Assembly (NCBI GenBank): GCA_026874595.1
Contig: CM049314.1
Location: 39,862,045-39,926,044, forward strand
Direction of reading: 5' to 3'
DNA length: 64,000 nt
From: Sipunculus nudus
Lineage: Eukaryota; Annelida; Sipuncula; Golfingiida; Sipunculidae
Positions 12,576 to 27,134 of this stretch are shown piece after piece. The translations under genes were made by a program, and so were the position numbers. The first letter of the stretch is position 1. Each line of letters starts with the position of its first letter. The notes beneath the pieces were generated by a model that was given only the letters and a program-made list of their open reading frames with translations, made no database searches and had not been told where the DNA came from.

Positions 12576-13259
12576 TCATTCAGGGGGACCCAGTTGTCTC
12601 TTTACAATCATATGTACTATGATTCTGTTTATTAGAATTAATTTATCGCCCTGCGTAATTGCTACACGCTTAAGTCCATTCAGAAAATCGGCCACGAGTG
12701 CTGGCGGGGAAGTCCGGCGGAACTGATTGACATGCGTCAGGTGGTCAAGCAAGTAATGACCATCTACGCTATTCTGTAGGATTGGCCCTGGGAAAAAATA
12801 CGGTCACTGGATCTTGAACATATGTACAAGATAAACCTAGTGCATTAAATGACCGCCCTGCACATATTACATTAACTGGATTTTTATGCAACAAATCATT
12901 GATTAAGAGAGACTTTCAATAAGCTAAATACCATTTGTTTAAATTTGGATACCAGTTCTCCACAAAACGCTAGAAAAATGTTTTTCCCCGTATTGTTAAA
13001 TTAATCGATTTTCATTTACATTATTAAGGTGCCTAAGTATTTCATGATATTATTGGAAATGTAAAAAAATGACATTAAATACATACCAATTTCGAATATA
13101 TAGTCAAAATGAGTGCAAGTAAATTCCAAGTTTTCTTTATGCAGTTCAGCTTCAATGCCCTCAGCAAACAGCAAATCTGCTCCCGGTAATCCCCCTTTAT
13201 AGGTGTTCACAACATACTGCCACACGCCTCCTGGAACAAAACAAATGTTCAATCTGGAG

Positions 13260-14315
13260 GAGCAAACTCATTTTGGAGAACTAAGTTCAACCGAATATCT
13301 CACAAACCAAAATACATGTATATCTTACTAAAAATTAATAACTTATACGCTCAATGATCAAAATCATATACATACATATTACATGAAAGGATTTGCCTCC
13401 AATAATAATATTTCTACATTATTCTCTACATTTTTTTTTGTTCTTTTTTTCTATTTATACCTGCATTTTTTTTGTGGAATTCATAGAACAGGTAACTTTG
13501 GCTTATAATGTTTGAGATAAAGAGCAAAGACTTGTGCAGCCATGTCTCTGATTGTGAACCGGTCACAAATCATACTAAAGTTCCAGGAAATTCAACATTT
13601 CAATACAAAATTGACAGATCATAATTCGCACTTCACATGGTGACAGGGCTAGATAGGACCTATATTGTATAAGTTGAGTTTAAAACCTCAGAAGGTAACG
13701 TCTTCTCGAAAACCCCAGATTTAGTCATTGTGACAAATGTTCATGTGTTAAGGCCCAAAGTAATATGTGGTCACCGGAACAGGATGATCCATAGACCGTT
13801 AGTTTCTATAACATTGTATTGCCATATAATTGTGTTACCGGTGTCTGTATTATTGTGCGCAGGAGTGTTACATGGTCTGCTGTTATTCTGATTCGTTGCT
13901 ATGAGAACCTCGCTTGTTTGGCGCTGGCTGGCGTGTTTGATCTGAAGCGTAGAGACACGGCGTTCTTTTTTGGTCTAGATGTTTCGGGTCTGTTCATGTG
14001 CGTGTACATGGTTCTTTGGAATTTTCCATTTCTAGAATTTTCGGGTGGGAAGTTATTCATAGAGGCTGTGTTTAAAGCCGGCAGAAAGGAAATACCAGCG
14101 AACACTAAGAGTGTTACTTTCTCGTCAGTTTTGGGACCTTACCGATAATTGCAGTGGAGTCAGATATTCAACGAACTTACTACAGATGTAATACGGACTG
14201 TCTCCAGTTTGCCTTGGGATTATAACTTATTACGTCGATTATCGGTGTTAAAGGACGCTTGTTGAGCTGTGACAGTGGTGGTATCCAGAAGTCAAAGCCT
14301 AGGATCCGGACACTT
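13260..14315. other. Intron of the HNMT-like copy, with one unexplained plus-strand frame
   Basis: An open frame of 109 codons at 13819-14148 (+) is less AT-rich than its surroundings and contains a hydrophobic stretch (AFFFGLDVSGLFMCVYMVLW). No family was recognised. It ends about 170 bases before an R1 repeat copy and could be part of the same mobile element. Confidence 0.25.
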
Positions 14316-14570
14316 TGGTACTGTACATTTTATTGTTATACTCTGTCTCTGTATTGATTTAGTATATTGTAATGTTAGGATTGTTCTGAGAATATATTAT
14401 AATTATATGTTAACAAAAAAAAACACTGACTTCTTTATTCATTCCCCTAGACATTTTTCGCTGCCTAGTGTAACAGAATCTGATTTTTTTATCTCCGTAA
14501 AACATTTTGTGCTGATCACGATTAAGTGATCTGTTGTTATTAGGTTCCGTAACAATTGCCATACAAACAT
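14316..14570 (+). repeat. Dispersed repeat family R1, copy 2, in the HNMT-like intron
   Basis: Direct copy of the sequence at the window start, lying within the intron between exons 2 and 3 of the minus-strand HNMT-like copy. The frame 14269-14529 is part of this repeat. Confidence 0.6.
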
Positions 14571-15609
14571 CATCTTGTAGAGGTATTATTATTCGGACAC
14601 ATAATCAGGAAAAATTAAAAACTCGGCCGAAAATGGTCATAAATCTAATGGTAATTTTACATAAATAAAACGAAATGTATTTTAAATAAAATATCTAAAA
14701 ATGAAATGCAATTCTTATTTTCAGCTGCAGTTATGGCCAATATACAGCCTCCTTCTACTGTCTTATCATGGTACTGCCTTAAAACTGGACCAGCACAGTC
14801 TTTAAAATAATAGAGACTTGACAGAAAAAAGGACAACGTGGAATTTCGGTTCAGTAACTCCAAGCGATAGAAATTCTTCAGACGTCATCAGCTTGAGATC
14901 AAACTCTACCTCCGTGTACAATGGGTTGTGAGCTACGTTATTCTGAAAGTGTTTCATCATTTCCTCATTAAATTCACCGCGGTATAATGGACCGGAAACT
15001 TGAACTGAAGAATATTATCAAGGAAGACCGCATCCGTTTGTCATAAACGAAGCCCAAATTAACAATTTGACAACACGGTATATACATACTTCCAGTGTAT
15101 TGAAAGAATATATAGAATACCTGTCTCTCTTTTGGTATGTGCCAATAATCAGTTTCAAATGAAAATCTAACCTTTATGTTTTACTTTCCCTTTATTACTT
15201 TTCATTACAAATTATTTTACAAGAAGAGATTTATAAATGTACTTTTAAAAGCAGAAAACTCATAAAACTCAGCATGATAATATTCATGACCAAATGCGGC
15301 AAACACCTCAACAGGTGTGTATATTAGGTTAAATTAGGAACAGGAAATTAGGATCCACATCATGAGCTTAAGTTTTCTTCCTTGCGTGAATGGTTTGTCC
15401 AGTGACTGACCTTTCCCGGAACCAATCGAAACTATCCTTAATTGTTCTCCATGTTTTATAGCTCCAGATTTTATAATCTTCTCTACAATTCCAGGCGCAT
15501 GGTCTTTTAACCAGCCCGTGCAACTTTGTAGATATGAAGAATGCCTCCCAGGGGTTTTCGCTATGTTGAATTCATGGACTGGTGAATCCATATCGACCAT
15601 AATGCCTAT

Positions 15610-15923
15610 CTGAAATGAACCCATCCAGCTTATATCACGATGCATCGTAAACCATTGTCTTAAACCCTACTTTTTTCTTTCGTGCTTAAAAATGAAATTA
15701 CAATTTTGTTATTGCATCAACATTTTAAAATTCATTTTAAAGTAAGAAAGAAACATGATACAGGATAATAAAAATCCAAAGCTAGTGTCATGTAGTGTGA
15801 TATTACACCATTAGAATTTGTTTTTTTTTTCGTTATTATTGGTTGCTTAACATTGTATGCCATATAAATTTTCAAAGATCTTAAAGTTTCACATGAAATT
15901 TAATATTTTCTTGAAAATATATT

Positions 15924-16008
<85 letters not shown>

Positions 16009-16695
16009 CAGTAGAAAGAGATCTGTACCAGGTTTCAAGTGGTGTACACTTTGTGGAGTGTAATATCTATTTGAAACAGCCTTCATATTGATTTATAAAA
16101 TTAGGGGTTAGGACAGGGATGATACCTAAAGCACTATATTGCAAATTATCAATTGGTAGAATTAAACTCTTAAATGAAAACGAATTATCATGGCTCGCAT
16201 TGAACAGTAGTCACCCCGTCAATATATCATTACATATATGTACTAACATTTATTAATATATAACGTTTATATAGTCACTGAGAAACCACATTACCTTCAG
16301 CTGAATGTGGACTTGTTCATCGCGGGGTATATTTAGTCTACCAGAATGTACATCGAATACCAGTGTATGAGGGTTTAATGTACCTGACCTGTTGATCTCT
16401 TGTTGATGTTGAAGTATTGTTATCTGATTATAATACATACAGCCCAGTTGTGACCCCAGATGTACTGAATGATACATCCGACCTAAATTTAAGATATTAA
16501 CCGGCGGCGAGCATGTAAAAATCGATTTTGCTTCGATATACGAGAACATTAAGGGCAAAAGTTTCATTTTTTTAAAAGGTTTAGTTAAACGAAAGATTTG
16601 TCTTAGTCGAGAATGCAGTAAAAATGTACTAAACTTACATTTGCTATTATTTAGTGAAAAGCTTTCCCATATTAAATACAGAATAGGTAAATACT
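15610..16695. other. Upstream region of the minus-strand HNMT-like copy
   Basis: A 150-codon minus-strand frame at 16253-16705 lies 5' of exon 1 and ends with a possible donor (CAGCTGAAG|GTAATG). It has no recognised domain and could include the untranslated leader exon of that gene or be chance. Confidence 0.25.
15918..16005. repeat. (TA)n microsatellite
   Basis: Long interrupted TA array. Two opposing open frames through it are artefacts of the repeat. Confidence 0.95.
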
Positions 16696-16697
16696 GC

Positions 16698-17473
16698 AAA
16701 TACAATATTGATGAGAAGAACCCTCCCCCCCCCCCCTCCCCCGGCTTCCTCTGTATATTTCATTGCATGTAGGGAGTTTTTTTCTTTTCACAAACCTAAA
16801 CCATATACTACGGCACGCATACCCATAATAACTCATAATTTATAGTGCACATTCATTTACAAGGAGCGCGACTGTGTCCATAAAGTAGGCGTTCATGTCT
16901 AAACGTTTTCCTTTTAGGTTTGTTATATGTATAGCTCGAGATCCTGAGCATGTTATTACAGCACATTCTACAATAAATTTTAAAATATATATTATAAATT
17001 TTATATTTAATTATTACTTGTCAGTTACTCGACTAAATACTCCTGCAGTTATAAGGAACTAGCACCACACCTTGCAAAGAACTGTAAATACTATATTGAT
17101 GAGAAGAACCCTCCCCCCCCCTCCCCCGGCTTCCTCTGTATATTTCATTGCATGTAGGGAGTTTTTTTCTTTTCACAAACCTAAACCATATACTACGGCA
17201 CGCATACCCATAATAACTCATAATTTATAGTGCACATTCAATTACAAGGAGCGCGACTGTGTCCATAAAGTAGGCGTTCATGTCTAAACGTTTTCCTTTT
17301 AGGTTTGTTATATGTATAGCTCGAGATCCTGAGCATGTTATTACAGCACATTCTACAATAAATTTTAAAATATATATTATAAATTTTATATTTAATTATT
17401 ACTTGTCAGTTACTCGACTAAATACTCCTGCAGTTATAAGGAACTAGCACCACACCTTGCAAAGAACTGTACT
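16698..17473. repeat. Near-perfect 388-bp tandem duplication
   Basis: Two units start at about 16698 and 17086. They differ by only a few bases apart from C-run length (for example attcattta versus attcaatta). Each contains a C-run, a tactacggcacgcataccca block and an AT-rich end. The duplication must be recent or an assembly effect. Confidence 0.9.
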
Positions 17474-18074
17474 TTTGTCACGAGATGTTAATGAAACGAC
17501 GGGGCCCAAACAACCTTTCGTAAAACGTTGAATGGATGATGATAGAAGACCGTCCAGAAAGATGCAAAAATAAGATTTTTAATATATTAATTAAATGTTT
17601 CAATCTCTAATACGCAGCGTGCTCTGCCATTTTAACAGGTTGGACAGAATATTTACCGTTTCAAGAAAAGCGCCAACAACCCTTTGGTGACGGTTTATAA
17701 ATATCAAAAATAAAAAAACAAAGCTTTAAATACGTTTTTTCTGTACGAGGGCCTTGAAAAGCAATTAGAACGAAATATACTTAATTGTATCCCAATGGCA
17801 CTGGACTGGTTCTTGCCGCAGTGGGCTATGCCCCCCCCCCCCCCCAAGTACTCCCGTCATCCCGGGAAATTAACTTAGTCATGAAATTCCTGTCACTGCA
17901 TGGTAGCTGACGAATTTGACATTTCAATATAAAGCACTGCACCTGCAATAATTAATTCATTTTTTATTGATAATTATACATTTTATATTTCATTTGTTTA
18001 AATCCTGCAAATATGATATTCTTTTATTTATTCATCTTGTACAAATGATATTTCTAATTAGAATGAAACATTTG

Positions 18075-18134
<60 letters not shown>

Positions 18135-18840
18135 CAATTGATTCAATGGGCCCTTCCCCTCCTTCAATCCTGGCTACGCCCCTACTTTCTGCTATTCCGC
18201 TGCTCAGGACGACGAGGCTTAAATTTACATCACGAAACAGTACCTGCTTGAACGACAGAGTAAAGGTGATTTTCGACACCTCAATAAGCGTCAACCACGC
18301 TTTCCGTCTAGACCTCATTATGGGGATCACACCTCTATACAGTTAGAGGGTTACATATCCATTGACTACAGGTCCTGAGGCCGCCGGCTTCGCTGAGGGC
18401 TCAATGGGCGTCAGTGTAGGGATGCACTTAATGACGTTTTCTCAGTCGACAAAATGAGACAAAACGATGTGGTAGAGTAATACTATAGTGTGGAAACTGC
18501 GAGGCGGTCACACTCAAGGTGACCATGGACACCCCGAATGAAATCCGTTCAATTCAGGTGGGAAGCCCTGCGTGTCTACACGGACCCAACACCACTTACG
18601 ACCACTACGGTCTCATGTCTAGTCACACAGCTGTGGCGACAGGCCAGATGAATAAATAAGCCACACAAATTCAGAATTAAAATATTACAATTCGATGTGA
18701 AAGTTGGCATATAGATGTCAGTTGCACGTTACAATATGCCCAGCTGTCCTATGCAAGCTACCGCCAAAATAATAACCCTCACTAGTTCCGATCAAAATAT
18801 AGTACAACAGGTTGTACAGACGTCCCTGAATACAATAAAG
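17474..18840. other. Non-coding; possible hAT-like end
   Basis: (TA)n lies at 18078-18131. On the minus strand from about 18184, aggggcgtagccaggattg resembles the terminal motif of hAT-type MITEs, but no opposite end was found. A C-run lies near 17831-17845. Confidence 0.35.
18078..18131. repeat. (TA)n microsatellite
   Basis: About 27 TA units. Confidence 0.95.
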
Positions 18841-19042
18841 CAAGGGCGGATCCAGGATTTAAGAAAAGGGGGGGGGGGGGGAGGTCCTACCCAGGAGGAC
18901 TAATGAAGATCCTAAAAAAAGTTCCAAAGGTCTGGAAAAGGGGGGGGGGGTCCAGGCCGAAAAATTTTTCTGGAGCCCTTAAAAAAAGTTGCTACTGATA
19001 AAAAAGGGGGCTCCCCCCCCCCCCCCTTGGAGCCGCTTCTGT
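18841..19042 (+). mobile_element. hAT-like MITE, copy 1
   Basis: It opens with caagggcggatccaggattt and closes with ggagccgcttctg, giving imperfect terminal inverted repeats. The interior has ccaggaggactaatgaa, G-runs and a C-run, all shared in order with the copy at 60792-61005. No coding capacity. Confidence 0.6.
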
Positions 19043-19680
19043 AAAGCATGTGGAGAGAGCAAAGCCTTCACTTCAGAGAACCAAGCTTATGCTACTGAGA
19101 ACTCCGCATCTACATCAGAAAAAAAGCAAGCCTCTCGGTGACGTCACCGACAAGGGTTACGACAACGAGAATAAGTAAAAGGCTACGGATACGGGATGGG
19201 CCAGAGGGCGAGTTGCACTGCTGTGACAGCTTGACTAGTACAAGTGGCGCAAACAGTATTTGCAGTCATTAAATTCCTGGTGTCGATGTGCTGGTTTATC
19301 AGATTATCACGCAACATGGAAAAAAAACCCATAGGTTTTCTGTTATTTTCTAGATATGTTAAATTAAACAATATACAGTTGTTTATTCACCGGCCCCTAC
19401 CTTTCTTCCCCGTTTTGATAATATGTTTTTCTCCAATGTTTTGAGAGACCTGTTCTATTCATACTGTCACTAATCCCTGAGTTGAAATGCCATAGTGAGT
19501 CATGTCAGCCAATACTGCCTGCCTGAGTCTCTGTAAAGCACAACAGCAATGTAAGTTTTAAGAATCGTCAATTATATAAACTCCATCACACTTTGAAAGG
19601 TATTTACAGTAAACATGTAATGATTTACTCGACGATTTTGTAGGTTTGACCCCTAGAGCAAATGTTTGTAAAGATAACAC
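19043..19680. other. Non-coding, nothing recognised
   Basis: No exon-like frame with a motif; frames at 19183-19444 overlap on both strands. Confidence 0.35.
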
Positions 19681-19689
19681 CAGAAGGTA

Positions 19690-20020
19690 GTTCAAAGGAA
19701 GTTCAAAGTTTTCTTTCACTTATTGGCCCCATACTCGCAGGTTAAGGATGACTGCTCACTTGTGACTATTCCTTGAAGTCCTTCCTGCATCCTGATCACG
19801 AGCAGAACCACACCAACAGCTAATCGATTCGTCATTAGCCCATTACCATCGTGCCCTACAATTTCCTTGTGATTCCGTTCATGTTTGGCTTAGTAATATT
19901 GTAAACAAACACACACACAACAGGGATGTTTATGGATGTTTTATGCCCTGAACCACAAACTTAACGTCAGTCTTCAGGACTTTTTTTTCAAACTGTCAAC
20001 TAGGGACAACTTTTTTTTGT
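19690..20020 (+). repeat. Diverged dispersed repeat R3, copy 1
   Basis: Weakly colinear with about 59850-60110. Shared blocks include attcctt-gtccttcct and gagcagaaccacacca/gagcaggaaccacatca, then a T-run and a tcaa(a)c-gtcaac block. Confidence 0.4.
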
Positions 20021-20539
20021 AAAAGAAACTTAAGTATTATCCCTTTCCAATCCGTGCGTAAAGTAAAGCAGATCTTACTAGGGCTGTCCACCACATGATA
20101 ACGTTTTGTAATCGAGGTTTATAGTTTAGAATTATTGCAAAAAATATATTTTAGGAGGTTCGAGTGCAGCGCCACTTACCAGCCATATTCGGAATATGAA
20201 TAAAAGTCTTTTCGAGATATTACTGTAAAACAAGATGTACGAGTTTCAAGAGAAATTATGCAAAACCTTGGTCTGTTGAATGCTATGTGTGAGACGCAAG
20301 AACCAGGAAGCTGGCGAAATCGATTGCAACTGACAAACAGACAGAAGAACTGACAAATTGACACAAATTGACGGGTCGACCAGACCAGATTATGAAGAAG
20401 GCCCAGAGGAAGAAACTGAGTCTAAACTTGTGAATATAGGCCTAATATTGAGGAAGTTATGATGAAAATTAAAAATTAAGTTTTTTGATGACCTTGACCT
20501 TGAACCTTTATTTAACAAGAATAATAAGGTTCAAGTACT

Positions 20540-20960
20540 TGTAGAAGATTTCCGGCAAGCAAACAGCATGCTTTTTTCCGCCAAAAGAGTAGGCCTGAGT
20601 AATGCGTCAAAGGTCCTCGGGAGTCAGTCATTCGGTGGAAAAAGGCAATCAGATCTCGAAAAGGATAACAAAGACAAGACTCCTGACGTAAGCTGGGTAA
20701 TCGAGGGATTCATGACGGGCCAAGGCTCCGGACATGACAAGGAAGGGAAAGAAGACACCCATCAAACGGAAACTGTACCTAGTCAAAAGGGACAAGCCTC
20801 GTGGCAGGAGTTAAGATTGTCCACTGGCAAGGCTCAGAGGCGACTGACAAGGTGGTCAGGCTTAAACTCCCAGTATTCCGGGGGGCGTCTCAGCTGATCA
20901 AGAGGCTTGAAGGGAGGATCGGACCATGCTGTTGCAGTAGATATGTAAGGTCTCCTCTCA
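20540..20960 (+). other. GC-richer segment with open frames, unrecognised
   Basis: Overlapping frames at 20568-20897 and 20801-21160 stand out by base composition. The second contains VKIVHWQGSEATDKVVRLKL. No family was recognised. It could be a transposon fragment or a gene exon, and no clear splice sites or start were chosen. Confidence 0.25.
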
Positions 20961-21160
20961 TCAAATCCGGTCGCTCTCACATTGTCTTAATTAATAACAT
21001 GAATAACCTGAAACAGCAAAGCAGCGCCGGAAGCACCACGCAGTCTCAGTGGCTAATACTCGCATACAGGTCTATTGTTATGAGACAAGGCAAACGTTCT
21101 CTGGTCCAGAAAACGTGGTTTTTGTTTTTCTTACATGAGACAACTATTAATGTCCTGTAG

Positions 21161-22311
21161 TTTAACCATTTTTTAAAGTTTTTGTTTGAAAATACCGATA
21201 TCAAACTTTCCTGAGATATTTTTACTTGAGAGACTCCTTGTTTATATGTAAATAACGGCTTGTGTAATTCATTTTCTCGCAATTCTGGTCCGAATGCGGT
21301 GACGCAAGGAGTCCAAGCAGACATTTGGACAACATGTCTATGATTGGCCACAAGTAAAACATGTTTGACTGATATTGTCATTTTTTGTGAATATGCCAAA
21401 CATTCAGAATAAAAATTATAAAAAAATGTTGATTGAAACTACTGTCTGTAGTCTTGGTTTGCATGTGCCTCGTATGAAAGGTCCCAGTCAAGCTCTTCTT
21501 CGCATATATTAATACAGTGATATATAAATTTATATACGCATGCCTTTTTTTACTCTCATAAACCATTGATCAAAATAAACAATATATTTGTCTCTCACTC
21601 TTGTTAGAGTTATCCTTTTTGTGACGAGATGCTATATGCGAATGTTTTAAAATATGTGCATCTGGCAATGGGATTAAATCAAACGATAATCGTTCTGCTC
21701 ACTGACCCAGTGACCGATACAACACCTCAGCCATATTCAGCTACTATACAGCCATGTACTGTGTTGCATGATTCTTGTTTTAGATGAGTACAAACAAACA
21801 CACACACGAACACATTTTATCAATTGGGGACAAAAGTAGTTTTGTCCCTGTCATTTTTCAAGGGAGTAACCGCATGCTTTATTTATATATTTTAACATAG
21901 CAATTTCAAAATAAATTATGCACATAAATAATACTTTCTTCATATTTTCCTTAATAATCTTTCAATTATCAACCTAAGAAAATTATTTATGTAAATTTCA
22001 TTAGCTTACAGTTTAGTGTGCTATTGAATGATTGTACATGGGAGTCATTCAAATTATAAAAAAGAACGAGTTGATAATTTAATAAGAAATAATAAACGAA
22101 TATATTACCAATATATATATATATTCCATAATATATGGTTGAGTTAAAGTGGTTTTGATTTTCGAGTGTGGCGCTTTATTTTAGCCTCTGTATTTAGGAA
22201 AATTACGATTTGAAACTAGGATATAACACATTTATAAAATTATACTTACCAGAGTAAAAACTCTTTATTACAAGAATAACTAGAATACGGGTAGTCGACA
22301 AGCGACTACGT
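21161..22311. other. Non-coding, nothing recognised
   Basis: AT-rich; includes a short (TA)n at 22109-22123. Confidence 0.4.
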
Positions 22312-23184
22312 GTATCCGCCAAAATCAGAGAAGGACGGGTGAAGTGAGGCATGGATTGAGTGGCAAGGGGAAATAGAGTTACATGCGATACATATTAGAA
22401 TGGATCTCTGCCACATAAACATGACTGTAGGTGGCGCCACCTGTTATTTGAACGAGAAACTATCCAAGATGTATACACATGCAAAATTTCATGTGGAAAA
22501 GTCAAACCACTGCAGCGATATGAGTGATTTTATCCCACAGCAGACAAACAGATGGACGCAGTGCAAAAATGGCTGCAGGTGGCACCACCATTTTTGTGTA
22601 TGTTATAAAGCTATGCAAGGGCTACATTTGTATAAAATGTTTTTCCTGATCGGTCAAATGTTTCCCGAGATATGTGCTTGGATGTCTGCAGCGTTAACGT
22701 GAATGTAGGTGGCGCCACCTGTCATAAAATCTAGAAAGCTATCTAGGATGTATACGCATGCCGAATTTTAGGTGAATTAGTCAAACTACTGCAGAGATAT
22801 GTGTGATTTAACCCAAGGCAGATGAACAGATTGACACTGTGCAAACATGGTTGCAGGTGGCGCCTCCTTTTTTTGTGTATGTTATAAAGCTATCCCAGGG
22901 CTACATTTGTGTAAAAAATTTTCTTGATCGGTCAAACGGTTCCCGAGATATGTGGGTTTATTTGTGGAAACAGACGCACAAACGGACGCTGGGCAGAGAG
23001 GAAAGGTCAGAGGTCAAGGTCACTTGGTTAGGCATCAGTTCACATGTGACCCGATAATTTGTGTAAGTTTCGGAAAAATCCGTCCAGTAGTCTCAGACGA
23101 GTTCTCCGGAAACGAACGCGGCGGCGGCGGAGGCGGAACCCGGTCAAAAACATAGTATCCGCAAAACTTCGTTTTGGCGGATAC
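22312..23184. mobile_element. Non-autonomous element with GTATCCGCCAAAA terminal inverted repeats
   Basis: GTATCCGCCAAAA at 22312-22324 is repeated inverted at 23172-23184. The right end also folds on itself (gtatccgcaaaac against ttttggcggatac, 23155-23184). The interior is a dimer of about 278 bp (starting about 22430 and 22708), each unit with two GGTGGCNCCNCC boxes spaced 148/130 bp. Open frames inside follow the repeat and are not genes. Confidence 0.65.
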
Positions 23185-24977
<1,793 letters not shown>

Positions 24978-25841
24978 TACTTGAATAGCAATGCTGTTGT
25001 TGAACCCATCCGAATGTCGGATGCCTGCATTTCCCTTCAGTATCGAGTCGACTTTTCTGTGTATTCATGTTCAATATATATGTGTGTGTGTGTCATAAAT
25101 GAGCAACCAGTTATTTTATTATTTAAAATACTTGATCCTTGTTACGGCTATCCAATAACAGGCTTTAGATTTTATCCATGGCAAACGGAAGGTACGACAA
25201 TGAGGATAATATTAAATAAAACAAATTAAATCTATATATTCTCCGGCTTCAATCAACATTTTTCTCTTAATAGCCATATTTATCCAGACCTTATATGATT
25301 ATTATAAAGCCATCGCATTTTCTGTTCTGGCGATCTCATTGGACGTAGCCGAAGAAGACTCTCGCCAATGAAATAATCATACCCACGCTCCTGTCCATAT
25401 AATTAGCCAGCGTGGTCTTGCGGCCACAGTTTCCATTAGGCATTGACCCACGAGAGTATCACTGTAAGTGTCAAATATGTTCTTATTTTATTAGTGTGTT
25501 GTACTATATTTATTTTAAATGGACGTGTTGCTCTTTTTGTGTATTATCTCCAACTATACGGTGGTCATTTGTAGTGTATTTGTTATTTCATTGTATGCTT
25601 ATTTGTTCAGGTTCTTTTTAATGCTTAACTTTTTTTAACAGATTCTGGAAATGGCGATTTTTTTTTATTTTTCTTTTAAATTTTGGTATGAAATTAAATT
25701 GGTATGGGAGATGTTTGTTCGTCGGTTTGTAATCTTTCATTAGCTGATGTATATATTTGTAAGAATGTAGGGACACATGCGAGAGGAAACAAAATATACA
25801 TAGATAATGGCTCTAATTAGTCCTGCCGGATACTAACTTTA
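24978..25841. other. Non-coding, nothing recognised
   Basis: Frames at 24981-25229 and 25412-25621 lack motifs. Confidence 0.35.
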
Positions 25842-25842
25842 A

Positions 25843-25882
<40 letters not shown>

Positions 25883-25898
25883 ACATATATATATATAT
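25842..25898. repeat. (TA)n microsatellite
   Basis: Interrupted TA array. Confidence 0.95.
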
Positions 25899-26704
25899 CC
25901 AATAATATGAAAATAAACATACAATTGTTATGGGAGTAGCAATATAATTCCATTAACCAAGATTAAAGCAATATATACTTTGAGGTATGTCATGAATATA
26001 AAACAACTTTTTATCCATTTAAAATTAAGGGTTCGTAATTCAAAAGTCAGATTTGCCCTGTGCTCAGATTATTTGCAGAATGAATTATCCCAAAACCTGT
26101 GAGAGTAACGCTTGAAACATCAACCTGCACTGAAACATGTAATAAGTAGGAATTTATATAAAATTACGGATATATCGATACATATCGATACGTAACCGAT
26201 ACGTTATGCATGTTATTTCGTCGTATGGATGAAAATAAAAACTGCTGACAAATATAGATACAAGACATTCATCCATAACTAAAACCATAATCTGAGTTCA
26301 TTAAAAAGCTCAAGCTTTTTTTCTATTTTCTTGTATTCAGCCTTTAAAAATTTAAATAAAATTCACGTGTCAACGTATGATCAATTGGATAAATAGTTCT
26401 CGCTGGGTGCTTCTAAGGCAGACCGGCGCCAGTGAGCGAAGATGGACTTAAATTACTAATATTACTAAATGTTTTATTTGCTTTGGAAATGAAGCATATC
26501 GTCAAAACGTACCGGGTATCGCGTTACGTAGGTCGCAATATGGACTGTACCTGAACAGGCTGACCGATACCAAGCTCTGGTATTAAGTGTTTTTTTCCAA
26601 TTTTATAACTAAATTAGAGCTCTCAGGTCACTTGAAATTTAGATATTACTTGGGAACGATTGACCTATTTGGTCACTGTTGTGCATTCTCGAAGTTATGG
26701 GTCG
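25899..26704. other. Non-coding, nothing recognised
   Basis: Contains cgata-rich text near 26168-26205 only. Confidence 0.35.
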
Positions 26705-27060
26705 GGAACCCTCTCATCTGCTCCGTTTTTGAATTCTAAATTAAAACACATATATTGGCTGAGAATATCGTAAAAGATATTCTGTACAGTGCTCTTTTAA
26801 GACACCATTTTATTTCTTTTTAAACACTCTTTAATTTCTGTTTCGTCAGCTTAGGGGCTGCTCCCCCCCCCCCCCCCCCTCCGGCTCATGCCGGAACCCT
26901 CTCATCTGCTCCGTTTTTTAAATTCTAAATTAAGCCACATATATTGGCTTAGAATATCGTAAAAGATATTCTACACCATGCTCTTTATGGACACCATTTA
27001 GTTTTTTTCAAGACACTATTTAGTTTCTGTTTAATCAGCTTTGTGGTTGCCCCACCGGCT
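26705..27060. repeat. 188-bp tandem duplication
   Basis: Units begin ggaaccctctcatctgctcc at 26705 and 26893 and continue with aatatcgtaaaagatattct. The second ends in an inverted ccaccggcttccccggtgg. Confidence 0.8.
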
Positions 27061-27134
27061 TCCCCGGTGGCATGGCCCAGCAATTGGGTTGATTACCCAC
27101 CCAGGGCCCTCAGGTGCAGTAGTCACCGGGCTTG

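Larger units (their letters stand above)
12576..15609 (-). pseudogene. HNMT-like: Four-exon HNMT-like copy with frameshifts and lost exon-2 splice sites
   Basis: Seen on the minus strand: exon 1 15609-15411 (acceptor ttcag; start ATG at 15600 or 15591; ends SIGSGKG with donor GTCAGT); exon 2 about 15042-14718; exon 3 13230-13087 (CAG acceptor, GTATGT donor); exon 4 12787-12576, ending in TGA. Exon 4 carries HYLLDHLTHVNQF, the family C-terminal block. Exon 2 is broken. The reading frame changes near 14971-14981 (after YTAV) and again at an A/T homopolymer near 14824-14830. The expected acceptor AG reads ATG, and the donor position reads ATAAGA instead of GTAAGA. Exons 1, 3 and 4 are open and keep the splice phases of the intact paralogue. 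Inference: a pseudogene, or a gene now skipping exon 2, although skipping would remove most of the SAM fold. Sequencing error could explain the frameshifts but not easily all four lesions. The intron between exons 2 and 3 holds a dispersed-repeat copy. Confidence 0.75.

Noticed and set aside
15857-16086. Opposing open frames of Tyr/Ile repeats
   Set aside because: They are translations of a (TA)n array; the same applies to frames at 4899-5201, 5919-6203, 17967-18330, 24800-25074, 32256-32483, 51167-51364 and 57064-57303.
22400-23155. Frames of 67-100 codons
   Set aside because: Two of them are the same repeat unit translated twice within a transposon-like element.
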